A DNA stretch of 6,278 nucleotides from Paracoccaceae bacterium (GCA_020441345.1 JAGRMK010000378.1:1-6278); one strand, 5' to 3'. Numbered from the stretch's first letter, positions 1 to 5,627 are shown. Program-made: numbers and translations. The notes: a model not told the origin generated them from the sequence alone.

Positions 1-121
1 CGACGATGGACGGCGTGGTGCGCGCGCCTTCTGCGTTCTCGATCACTCGGGGTTGCGAGCCGTCCATGATGGCCACGCAGCTGTTTGTCGTCCCGAGGTC
101 AATCCCGATGACTTTAGCCAT
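1..121 (-). CDS. dnaK: Molecular chaperone DnaK (Hsp70), N-terminal 40 residues; continues beyond the window
   Basis: DnaK is the cytoplasmic ATP-dependent Hsp70 chaperone that works with DnaJ and GrpE to fold and rescue proteins. Only the first 40 residues are here, starting MAKVIGIDLGTTNSCVAIMD. They include the phosphate-1 loop of the nucleotide-binding domain (GIDLGTTNS, residues 6-14), which is diagnostic of DnaK, and the following VIEN...RTTPSIV segment (residues 26-40). The ATG at 121-119 is the natural start: the protein begins exactly where the family does, and GGAAAGAGG (138-130) lies 8 bases upstream as ribosome binding site. The gene has its own heat-shock-type promoter at 236-264 and a leader of roughly 107 bases. 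The upstream neighbour, an AEC permease on the same strand, ends about 37 bases before the -35 box, with no U-tract terminator between, so some readthrough is possible. The rest of the gene lies to the left of the window. Confidence 0.97.
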   Translation of the reverse strand, partial: MAKVIGIDLGTTNSCVAIMDGSQPRVIENAEGARTTPSIV

Positions 122-152
122 GATGCTTACCTCTTTCCTTCGGCGATAATAT

Positions 153-192
153 GGAACGGCGATCCCATCAGGCTTCGTCGTTCCGATCCCAT
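153..192. repeat. Inverted and direct repeats in the dnaK 5' leader
   Basis: GGAACG at 153-158 is complementary to CGTTCC at 179-184 (loop of 20 bases). The octamer GATCCCAT occurs twice, at 161-168 and 185-192, exactly 24 bases apart. Both lie within the predicted dnaK leader, between the promoter and the ribosome binding site. They might form an RNA structure in the leader, but the stem is short and its stability is not established. Confidence 0.35.
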
Positions 193-235
193 TGACCGGG
201 GCTCCCACAAGGGCGTTTCCCCGCTTCGAAAGGCT

Positions 236-264
236 ATATAGGGAGGGGGTCGTGGGCCTGCAAG
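236..264 (-). promoter_or_regulatory. Sigma-32 (RpoH)-type heat-shock promoter for dnaK
   Basis: On the minus strand CTTGCA (264-259) is followed after exactly 17 bases by CTATAT (241-236), within CCCTATATA. This fits the alphaproteobacterial RpoH pattern as I recall it (CTTG, 17-18 bases, CYTATNT). Transcription would begin near 229 and give a leader of about 107 bases before the dnaK ATG. I see no CIRCE element (TTAGCACTC-N9-GAGTGCTAA); in alphaproteobacteria HrcA/CIRCE usually controls groESL rather than dnaK. The assignment rests on motif match and position only. Confidence 0.75.
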
Positions 265-275
265 CGTCCCGACGC
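264..275. repeat. Short palindrome abutting the dnaK -35 box
   Basis: GCGTC-CC-GACGC is a 5-bp inverted repeat separated by two bases. Its left end overlaps the last base of the -35 element. It could be an operator half-site pair or a small hairpin at the end of the AEC transcript (GCGT/ACGC stem with a 4-base loop), or chance in GC-rich DNA. It is not followed by a U-tract. Confidence 0.35.
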
Positions 276-300
276 GGGCAATTTCAAAGGTTTTTCGCAG

Positions 301-1227
301 TCAGCCGGTGAATTGGGCGATAACCACCGGCAAGGTGGCCACGCTGATCACCGTCGAGATCAGGATCGCGGCGGAAACCCGCGCCACCGCGATTCCGTAA
401 TGCTGCGCCAGGATATAGACATTGCCCGCCACCGGCAGCGCGGCCGCGCAGATCAAGACGCCGGCGGCGAAAGGGTCCACGGCGAAGATCGCCAGCGCCG
501 CAAAGCCGACGGCGGCCGGGTGCAGCACCAGCTTGGCAAAGCTCAGCCAGCCGGCCACGGTCAGACGCTCGGCGCGGTTGTTGGTCAGACTGGCACCGAT
601 CGCGAACAGCGCGCCGGGCGTCGCGGCGGCGCCCAGCAGGCTCAGCGTGGCGCTCAGCGGGGCGGGCAGACCCAATCCGGTCGCCGACCACGCCAGGCCC
701 AGTGCCATCGACGCGACCATCGGGTTCTTTGCCAGCCCCAGACCGATCACCCGCGGCAGTTTCGACGACAGCCGCCCCTCGCGCGCCAGGGTGATGACGA
801 TCGTCAGCAGGCTGGAAAACACGATCAGGTCGATCACCAGAACCAGCAGCACGGTGCCCGCGGCCTGTGCGCCCAGCAGCAGCACCAGCATCGGCACGCC
901 CAGGAACCCGGTGTTGCCGATCACGGCGGTATGGGCCTCCATCACCGCCTCGGTCAGCGGGCGGCCGCGCAGGAACCCAACGGCCAGCGCGATCGCATAG
1001 ACCACGCCGCAGCCCCAGAGATAGGCCGCTGCCGCGCGGGGCTCGAAGATATCGCCAAGCGACATCGAGGCGGCGAAGTTGAACAGCATCGCCGACAGCG
1101 CGAAATAGAACACGAACCTTGTCAGCCATGCGGTTGCTTCGGGTGGAAAAAACCCGATCTTCCCGGCGCCATAGCCCAGGCCGATGATTGCAAAGAACGG
1201 AAGGGTTTGAAGAAAAACGGCCAGCAT
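301..1227 (-). CDS. AEC (auxin efflux carrier) family permease
   Basis: This 308-residue inner-membrane protein belongs to the AEC family (bacterial members include the malonate carrier MdcF and YfdV-type proteins). It is almost wholly hydrophobic, about ten helices in two inverted five-helix halves. Family marks are GNTGFLGVP (104-112) in the first half, NPM (168-170) at the start of the second, GALFAIGASL (205-214), and the conserved LPVAGNVYILAQHYG stretch (264-278). Length is normal for the family, so the gene looks intact. The ATG at 1227-1225 starts the first helix directly; only a weak Shine-Dalgarno (AGGGT) sits 1-2 bases upstream. It follows dctM by 58 bases, and an 11-bp hairpin fills much of that gap, leaving 20 bases before the start. 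It may therefore be read at reduced level from the TRAP operon or from a promoter inside dctM. Substrate and direction cannot be read from sequence; a carboxylate is a guess from family and context. Confidence 0.88.
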   Translation of the reverse strand: MLAVFLQTLPFFAIIGLGYGAGKIGFFPPEATAWLTRFVFYFALSAMLFNFAASMSLGDIFEPRAAAAYLWGCGVVYAIALAVGFLRGRPLTEAVMEAHTAVIGNTGFLGVPMLVLLLGAQAAGTVLLVLVIDLIVFSSLLTIVITLAREGRLSSKLPRVIGLGLAKNPMVASMALGLAWSATGLGLPAPLSATLSLLGAAATPGALFAIGASLTNNRAERLTVAGWLSFAKLVLHPAAVGFAALAIFAVDPFAAGVLICAAALPVAGNVYILAQHYGIAVARVSAAILISTVISVATLPVVIAQFTG

Positions 1228-1247
1228 GACCCTGCGTTAGCAGAGAG

Positions 1248-1277
1248 CGCGGGCGTCCACCAGACAGGACGCCCGCG
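1248..1277 (-). terminator. Strong GC hairpin after dctM (terminator-like, no U-tract)
   Basis: CGCGGGCGTCC (1248-1258) and GGACGCCCGCG (1267-1277) form a perfect 11-bp stem with an 8-base loop. It begins 8 bases past the dctM stop. In the direction of transcription it is followed by CTCTCTGCTAACG, which has scattered T but no run, so intrinsic termination would be inefficient. It could act as a partial terminator, an RNA 3'-end stabiliser, or an attenuator before the AEC gene, whose ATG is 20 bases beyond. Confidence 0.6.
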
Positions 1278-1285
1278 TCACGCGA

Positions 1286-2674
1286 TCAATAGATCAGCGA
1301 CGGCAGCCAGGTCACGATCTCCGGGAACAGGAACAGCAGCGCGATCACCGTGATTTGCAGGATCACGAACGGCACCGCCCCCTTGTAGATCATCCCCGTT
1401 GTCACCGTCGGCGGCGCAACCCCGCGCAGATAGAACAAGGCAAAGCCGAAAGGCGGTGTCAGGAAGCTGGTTTGCAGGTTCACACCGATCATCACCCCCA
1501 GCCAGACCGGATCGACGCCCAGCAGCAGCAGGGTCGGGGCGGTGATCGGCAACACGATGAAGATGATTTCGAAGGTGTCCAGGATAAAGCCCAGGATGAA
1601 CATGGTGATCATCACCGCGATCATCGCGCCGGTGGCTCCGCCGGGGATGTTCGACAGGAATTCATGCACCAGGTCGTCGCCACCCATCTGCCGGAACACC
1701 ACCGAGAACACCGAGGCGCCGAACAGGATGATGAAGATCATCGAGGTGATCTTTGCCGTGGATTGCACCGTGTGCTTGAGGATCGCGAACGACATCTTGC
1801 CGCGCAGCGTGGCCAGCAGCGCCGCACCGACCGCACCCACCGAAGAGGCCTCGGTCGGGGTGGCAATACCGCCCAGGATCGAACCCAGAACCGCGACAAT
1901 CAGCAGCAGCGGCGGCACCAGAGCGACGACGATCTCGCGCGGCAGATCCTTGCGTTCCTCAGGCGGCACAGGGGTTGCCGGGCAGCTCTTTGGGTCCACG
2001 ATGCCCTTGACGATGATATAGCTGATATAGACCACCACCAGCAGCAGGCCAGGCAGGAACGCACCCGCGAACAGGTCGCCGACCGAGACCGCGCTGGGCG
2101 CGAAATTGCCCATCTGCATCTGCGCCTGGCTGTGCATCCCGGCGATCATGTCACCCATGAAGATCAGAACGGTGGACGGTGGGATGATCTGCCCCAGGGT
2201 GCCCGAGGCGCTGATCGTGCCGCAGGCCAGTTTGGGATCATACCCGGCCTTGATCATCGCCGGCAGCGAGATCAGGCCCATCGTGACCACGGTCGCGCCG
2301 ACGACGCCGGTCGAGGCCGCCAGCAACGCGCCCACGATCACCACCGAAATCCCCAGCCCGCCGCGCATGTTGCCAAACAGCTTGCCCATCGTGGACAGCA
2401 ATTGTTCCGCGATGTTCGAGCGTTCCAGCATCACGCCCATGAAGATGAACAACGGCACTGCGACCAGCACCTCGTTGGTCATGTATCCCGTATATTTGCC
2501 GGCCAGGGCGCCCATGTTCGAGATATCGAACACGCCCAGCCACATGCCGACGAGCCCGAACAGGATCGAGGTGCCCGCCAGCGTGAAGGCGACCGGGAAC
2601 CCCAGCATCAGCATTCCGATGACGCCCAGGAACATTGTCCCGGCCATCAACTCTCCGATGAAAACCAGATCCAT
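1286..2674 (-). CDS. dctM: TRAP transporter large permease subunit DctM
   Basis: DctM is the large membrane subunit of tripartite ATP-independent periplasmic (TRAP) transporters. It carries the substrate and sodium sites of the elevator and pairs with DctQ. The 462 residues hold about a dozen hydrophobic segments and the family landmarks: PLFIFMGVMLERS (74-86), a first half-repeat around ACGTISASGTLGQIIPPS (150-167), GGIATPTEASSVGAVGA (268-284), and FLTPPFGFALFYLRG (404-418). It is longer than classical DctM (about 425). The extra length includes a polar loop near 175-200 and one near 228-246, as in the group annotated mannitol/chloroaromatic-type. I chose the ATG at 2674-2672: it overlaps the dctQ stop as TGATG and has GGAGG (2686-2682) 7 bases upstream. 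A TTG at 2677 in the same frame would add one residue but is less likely. Translational coupling to dctQ is expected. Confidence 0.95.
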   Translation of the reverse strand: MDLVFIGELMAGTMFLGVIGMLMLGFPVAFTLAGTSILFGLVGMWLGVFDISNMGALAGKYTGYMTNEVLVAVPLFIFMGVMLERSNIAEQLLSTMGKLFGNMRGGLGISVVIVGALLAASTGVVGATVVTMGLISLPAMIKAGYDPKLACGTISASGTLGQIIPPSTVLIFMGDMIAGMHSQAQMQMGNFAPSAVSVGDLFAGAFLPGLLLVVVYISYIIVKGIVDPKSCPATPVPPEERKDLPREIVVALVPPLLLIVAVLGSILGGIATPTEASSVGAVGAALLATLRGKMSFAILKHTVQSTAKITSMIFIILFGASVFSVVFRQMGGDDLVHEFLSNIPGGATGAMIAVMITMFILGFILDTFEIIFIVLPITAPTLLLLGVDPVWLGVMIGVNLQTSFLTPPFGFALFYLRGVAPPTVTTGMIYKGAVPFVILQITVIALLFLFPEIVTWLPSLIY

Positions 2675-3231
2675 CAAACGGCCTCCACATGGGCTTCATA
2701 GCGGTAATTCGCCGGGATCAGATCCTTGCGTCCGGCGATGATCAGGATCGACCGGATCAGCATCGATACGCCTTGCAGCGCGACAGTGACGGCAAACACC
2801 AGGATGAACGCCTTGACCAGAAACAGGCCGGGCGCGCCGCCAGGGTTTGCCGACCCTTCTTGCAGGCCCCAGGACCGGGCAACGAAGGTAAAGCAGTACG
2901 TCCAGACGATGACCATGAAGGGCAGCAGGAACACCAGCACGCCGACCAGATCCATCCAGGCCTTTTTCCGGTCTGAAGCCGGGCGATAGAAAATATCGAC
3001 CCGCACGTGATCGTTATGCAGCAGCGCATAGGCCGCGACGGCGGTGAACATCACCCCGTTCAGCCATGGATACAGATCCTGCATCCACAAGCGGGTGTTG
3101 CCAAAGAAATAGCGTTCGATCACCACCCAGAAACAGACGATCACGATGGCCAAGGCCAGCCACGAGAAAACGCTGCCTATCAGGCGATTGAGCCCGTTGA
3201 TCGCGCGCATGATGAGAGACAGGCCGTGCAT
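2674..3231 (-). CDS. dctQ: TRAP transporter small permease subunit DctQ
   Basis: DctQ is the small four-helix membrane subunit that forms the static scaffold beside DctM in TRAP transporters. The 185-residue product shows four hydrophobic stretches, roughly 22-42, 54-72, 93-114 and 137-166, and the conserved NDHVRVDIFY motif (73-82) between helices 2 and 3. Length is typical. The ATG at 3231-3229 is supported by GGGGAGG (3243-3237) 5 bases upstream; Met8 is an alternative without comparable support. It is separated from dctP by 134 bases containing two hairpins and overlaps dctM by one base (TGATG), so dctQ and dctM form a tightly coupled pair. No damage or fusion is visible. Separate dctQ and dctM genes, rather than a fused gene, match most proteobacterial TRAP systems. 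Confidence 0.93.
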   Translation of the reverse strand: MHGLSLIMRAINGLNRLIGSVFSWLALAIVIVCFWVVIERYFFGNTRLWMQDLYPWLNGVMFTAVAAYALLHNDHVRVDIFYRPASDRKKAWMDLVGVLVFLLPFMVIVWTYCFTFVARSWGLQEGSANPGGAPGLFLVKAFILVFAVTVALQGVSMLIRSILIIAGRKDLIPANYRYEAHVEAV

Positions 3232-3260
3232 GAAATCCTCCCCGGTGGATGCCGATAAGG

Positions 3261-3296
3261 CTGGGGGTCCGGCGATTGCTCGAACCGGACCCCCAG
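3261..3296 (-). repeat. Intercistronic hairpin between dctP and dctQ (12-bp perfect stem)
   Basis: CTGGGGGTCCGG (3261-3272) and CCGGACCCCCAG (3285-3296) form a perfect 12-bp stem with a 12-base loop, which may close further through a CG/CG pairing. In the transcribed strand it is followed by CCTTATCGGC, with no U-run. It ends about 30 bases before the dctQ start. A structure here would protect the 3' end of an upstream dctP message or reduce transcription into dctQM, so that the binding protein is made in excess of the membrane subunits. Confidence 0.65.
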
Positions 3297-3318
3297 GTCG
3301 ATCGTTCGGATCGTGGAT

Positions 3319-3352
3319 TTGACGCGCCCGGTCAAGAGGGCGGACGCGTCAA
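3319..3352 (-). repeat. Second inverted repeat just after the dctP stop
   Basis: TTGACGCG (3319-3326) and CGCGTCAA (3345-3352) make an 8-bp perfect outer stem enclosing 18 bases, within which CCC (3327-3329) and GGG (3338-3340) can also pair. It starts 13 bases past the dctP stop codon and lies in tandem with the stronger hairpin at 3261-3296. No U-tract follows. Likely an RNA 3'-end structure of dctP; an operator role is possible but unsupported. Confidence 0.5.
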
Positions 3353-3365
3353 GGGCGCAAGCCGA

Positions 3366-4472
3366 TCAGAGGTCCGAGTAGTCCATGAACCGCTGACGTG
3401 CCTGGATGAAGCCCAGATCGGTTACCTCGGTGCGGGTGCGCAACAGCTTGGCGGAATCGACGAAGCTGCGGGCAACGCGGGCGACCAGTTCGTCATCCGA
3501 GTTGATGATCCCGGCCAGAACTTCCTTCGAGGCGTTCGCAGCGGCCTCCAGGATGTCATCGGGGAATGCGGCGTGCACGGTGACGCCGTGGTCGTTGACC
3601 AGCGTCTGCAGGGCGCGCGGATCGTTGGCGTAGAAGTCCGACGGCACCTGATCGTATTCGGCCTGTGCGCAATCGCGGACGATGGCCTGCAGGTTGGCGG
3701 GCAGGGCCTGGTATTTTGCCTTGTCGACAACGAGTTCGGTCGCAAGGCCCGGCTCGTTGAAGGACGAGGTATAGTAGTGGTTGCAGACCTGGTAGAAGCC
3801 CAGCGCAAGGTCGTTGAACGGCCCGACGAATTCGGCGGCGTCCAGCGTGCCCGACTGCAGGGCCTGGAAGATCTCGCCACCGGCCATGTTGGTCACCGAA
3901 GCGCCCATGCGCTGCCAGACCTGACCGCCCAGACCCGGGGTGCGGAAGCGAAGGCCCTGGATATCGGCCAGCGAGGTAAGCTCGTTCTTGAACCAGCCCC
4001 CGGCCTGCGTGCCGGTGTCGCCCGACAGGAAGCCCTGAACGCCGAACTGGTCATAGACCTCGTCCCAAAGCTCCTGACCGCCCATGTAGCGCACCCAGGC
4101 CGCCAGTTCGCGCGAGGTCATGCCGAACGGCACGCCGGTGAAGAACGACAGGGCAACGGACTTGTTCTGCCAATAGTAAGCCGCGCCGTGGCTCATCTCC
4201 GCCGATCCGTCGATCACCGCGTCCAGCGACTGCAGCGGCGGAACCAGTTCGCCGGCCGAATACACTTCGACAGTCAGCGCGCCATCCGAGGCAGCGGTGA
4301 TGCGGTCCGCCAGACGCTGCGCGCCGACGCCCAGACCGGGGAAGTTGCGCGGCCAGGTGGTGACCATGCGCCAGGTGATGCGGCCTTGCGCGATGGCCGG
4401 CGCGGCCAGCGACGATGCAGCAGCCGCGGCGCCTCCGACAGTCGAGGTGCGCAGGAAAGAGCGACGATCCAT
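3366..4472 (-). CDS. dctP: TRAP transporter periplasmic substrate-binding protein, TakP/TtLacP-like (2-oxoacid or hydroxyacid type)
   Basis: This is the soluble binding protein that captures substrate in the periplasm and delivers it to DctQM. The 368-residue product opens with a Tat-type signal, DRRSFLR (2-8), an Ala-rich core and a probable cut after AIA (residue 28). Family segments are AGELVPPLQSLDAV (73-86), GTQAGGWF (154-161), IQGLRFRTPGLGGQVWQRMG (171-190), AGGEIFQAL (197-205), and DAAEFVGPFND (211-221). These match my recollection of TakP of Rhodobacter sphaeroides and the lactate binder of Thermus. There Arg (here R177) grips the carboxylate, and Gln and two acidic residues (here probably Q156, E214, E240) hold a bound cation. 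A monocarboxylate such as a 2-oxoacid or lactate is therefore inferred. I chose the ATG at 4472-4470: GGGAGG (4486-4481) lies 8 bases upstream and the signal peptide starts there. An in-frame ATG at 4571 would bury the signal behind 33 residues. Confidence 0.93.
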   Translation of the reverse strand: MDRRSFLRTSTVGGAAAAASSLAAPAIAQGRITWRMVTTWPRNFPGLGVGAQRLADRITAASDGALTVEVYSAGELVPPLQSLDAVIDGSAEMSHGAAYYWQNKSVALSFFTGVPFGMTSRELAAWVRYMGGQELWDEVYDQFGVQGFLSGDTGTQAGGWFKNELTSLADIQGLRFRTPGLGGQVWQRMGASVTNMAGGEIFQALQSGTLDAAEFVGPFNDLALGFYQVCNHYYTSSFNEPGLATELVVDKAKYQALPANLQAIVRDCAQAEYDQVPSDFYANDPRALQTLVNDHGVTVHAAFPDDILEAAANASKEVLAGIINSDDELVARVARSFVDSAKLLRTRTEVTDLGFIQARQRFMDYSDL

Positions 4473-4529
4473 GAGTAGTGCCTCCCAGAAGTTGTTGGTG
4501 TCAGTCCGCCTTGCGAACCGATGGCCTAG

Positions 4530-4558
4530 GTTTAAGCACAGGACGGCATGGCTGCAAA
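4530..4558 (-). promoter_or_regulatory. Candidate promoter for the TRAP operon
   Basis: The best match upstream of dctP on the minus strand is TTTGCA (4558-4553), about 17 bases from CTTAAA/TTAAAC (4536-4530), roughly 60 bases before the ATG. The resemblance to a sigma-70 promoter is weak (TTG present, imperfect -10). The 148-base gap must contain the operon promoter unless dctP is read from the DMT gene upstream, so position is the main support. Confidence 0.25.
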
Positions 4559-4571
4559 GCGATTTTGGCAC

Positions 4572-4594
4572 AGCCCGTGCAGATGACGCGGGCT
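4572..4594 (-). repeat. Small inverted repeat upstream of the TRAP operon
   Basis: AGCCCG (4572-4577) pairs with CGGGCT (4589-4594) across 11 bases. It lies between the end of the DMT gene and the candidate dctP promoter. It may be part of the DMT gene's 3' end structure or an upstream regulator site; the sequence does not decide. Confidence 0.3.
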
Positions 4595-4595
4595 T

Positions 4596-4622
4596 GACCC
4601 AGCGTCAGCATGACGCGGGGTC
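4596..4622. repeat. Interrupted 11-bp inverted repeat at the DMT stop codon (terminator stem or operator)
   Basis: GACCC-A-GCGTCA (4596-4607), a 3-base centre GCA, and TGACGC-G-GGGTC (4611-4622) form an inverted repeat broken only by one A/G mismatch. It overlaps the stop codon of the DMT gene (4623-4621). The nonamer TGACGCGGG occurs here (4611-4619) and again at 4584-4592, 27 bases apart. As RNA it would be a tight stem with a 3-base loop but no U-tract; as DNA it has the shape of an operator for a dimeric regulator of the downstream TRAP genes. Confidence 0.5.
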
Positions 4623-5502
4623 AGGCGGCGCGACCGCGGGTTGTGCTGCTGCGCAAATTCCAGAAATTCGCCGAAAAAATCACCGCCGCCCCCAGGAAGA
4701 CCATCGGGTCCAGCGCCTCGGCGTATACCAGCATGCCGACCAGCGCGATAATCGGCAAACGCGCGAATTCCATCGGCGCGACCAGCATTGCCGGCGCCAG
4801 GCCCAACGCCGAGGTCAGCGAAAAATGCGCCGTCAACCCGGTGATCGCGACTACCGCCAGCCAGGGCAGGATCGCCGCGCTGGGCCACGAGAACCCGAAC
4901 CCAAGCGACAGCGCCAATCCCATCAGCATCTGGCTGAAGGTCATCCAGAACAGCACGCAGAGCACCGTGTCATGGCGCATGATCTTGCGCGTGAAGATCA
5001 GGTTGATGGCAAAGCCGATCGCCGCCACGATCCCCGCCAGATGCCCGGAATTCAGCGGCGCCACACCCGGCTGCGCCACGATCAGCACACCGATGAAACC
5101 GACCACCCCGACCATCAGCTTGCGCGCGGTCAAGGCCTCGCCCAGAAACAGCGGCGCCAACAACAGAACCCAGATCGGCATGGTGAATTCCAGCGCCACG
5201 AGTTGCGATAGCGGGATCACGGTGATCCCGTAGAACCACATGTTCTGGCCAAAGAAATGAAACACGTTGCGCGTCAGGTGCAACTGCCAGTGCGCGGTGC
5301 GAATCGTGGTCAGAGAGCCGGTGCGCCAGCGAATCAGGGCCAGCACGATCAGCATCCCGGCCAGCGAGCGCCAGAACATCAACTCGTAGCTGGCGATTTC
5401 CACCTGCACCGTGCGCCCCGCCACAGCCATCAGGGTGAACGAGGCAATCGCCCCGCCCATCCAGAGCGCGGCCCTGACCGGCTGTGATTGTCCGCTGTCC
5501 AA
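4621..5502 (-). CDS. DMT-superfamily transporter with two EamA domains
   Basis: An inner-membrane protein of the drug/metabolite transporter superfamily; members mostly export amino acids, metabolites or drugs, and the substrate here is unknown. From the TTG start it has 293 residues, the family's usual size, with about ten helices in two EamA repeats (roughly 10-143 and 153-282). Repeat marks are LALIRWR (54-60), the first-repeat end FLGEALTARKLMVGVVGFIGVLIV (119-142), and the matching second-repeat end MLVYAEALDPMVFLGAAVIF (257-276). The start is uncertain. TTG at 5502-5500 has GGGAG (5515-5511) 8 bases upstream. The ATG at 5535 and TTG at 5547 in the same frame have no well-spaced site and lie in what looks like the tail of an intergenic repeat. 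The longer forms would add 11 or 15 charged residues. The gene ends 148 bases before dctP and looks intact. It is probably independent of the TRAP operon. Confidence 0.85.
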   Translation of the reverse strand: MDSGQSQPVRAALWMGGAIASFTLMAVAGRTVQVEIASYELMFWRSLAGMLIVLALIRWRTGSLTTIRTAHWQLHLTRNVFHFFGQNMWFYGITVIPLSQLVALEFTMPIWVLLLAPLFLGEALTARKLMVGVVGFIGVLIVAQPGVAPLNSGHLAGIVAAIGFAINLIFTRKIMRHDTVLCVLFWMTFSQMLMGLALSLGFGFSWPSAAILPWLAVVAITGLTAHFSLTSALGLAPAMLVAPMEFARLPIIALVGMLVYAEALDPMVFLGAAVIFSANFWNLRSSTTRGRAA

Positions 5503-5530
5503 CGTCCGTTCTCCCTCGCGCCGGTGCCCC

Positions 5531-5592
5531 TTCATCTTGCCGGTCAATACTCCGGGGGGCCGCAGGCGGGGGCAGCGCCCCCTCTGCCCCCT
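5531..5592 (-). repeat. GC-block intergenic repeat-like element with hairpin and GGAGTATT tail
   Basis: On the minus strand, GGGGGCAG and CTGCCCCC (5591-5584 and 5575-5568) form an 8-bp stem with an 8-base loop. A competing stem is GGGGGC-GCT-GCCCCC (5582-5568). Then come GCCTGCGGCCCCCCGGAGTA and the tail TTGACCGGCAAGATGAAG. The order G/C blocks, CCCCCGGAGTATT, then a purine-rich GCAAGATGAAG tail, resembles an element I recall seeing after many Rhodobacteraceae genes. Here it sits 36 bases after the citrate synthase stop and could act as that gene's terminator. Confidence 0.5.
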
Positions 5593-5621
5593 GCATAGGC
5601 CGCGGCGCTACACATGTGCAA
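5592..5621 (-). promoter_or_regulatory. Very weak candidate promoter for the DMT gene
   Basis: TTGCAC (5621-5616) and TATGCA (5597-5592) are spaced by 18 bases on the minus strand, just past the citrate synthase stop. Neither box is close to consensus and the hairpin element would lie in the transcript leader, so this is only the best available match in the gap. Confidence 0.15.
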
Positions 5622-5627
5622 GACCGC

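Noticed and set aside
53..241. 62-codon plus-strand frame across the dnaK start and promoter
   Set aside because: It runs antisense through the dnaK start, leader and promoter, with no recognisable product.
313..1353. Plus-strand open frame of 346 codons opposite the AEC gene
   Set aside because: Low-complexity Arg/Gln/His product antisense to an intact permease; no ribosome binding site or family resemblance.
2675..2677. TTG start for dctM
   Set aside because: The adjacent ATG overlaps the dctQ stop as TGATG and is better spaced from GGAGG.
1355..2701. Long plus-strand open frame (448 codons) opposite dctM
   Set aside because: It is the antisense of a clear DctM; the product is rich in His, Arg, Gln and Asp with no domain character, typical of the opposite strand of a GC-rich membrane protein gene.
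3249..4478. Plus-strand open frame of 409 codons opposite dctP
   Set aside because: Covers dctP in antisense and both intercistronic hairpins; composition is that of a shadow frame and no motif is recognisable.
4473..4571. 33-residue N-terminal extension of the dctP product
   Set aside because: It would place the Tat signal internally and skips the strong GGGAGG site before the ATG at 4472.
5611..5618. Palindrome CACATGTG after the citrate synthase gene
   Set aside because: An isolated 8-base palindrome with no partner or further context; expected by chance.
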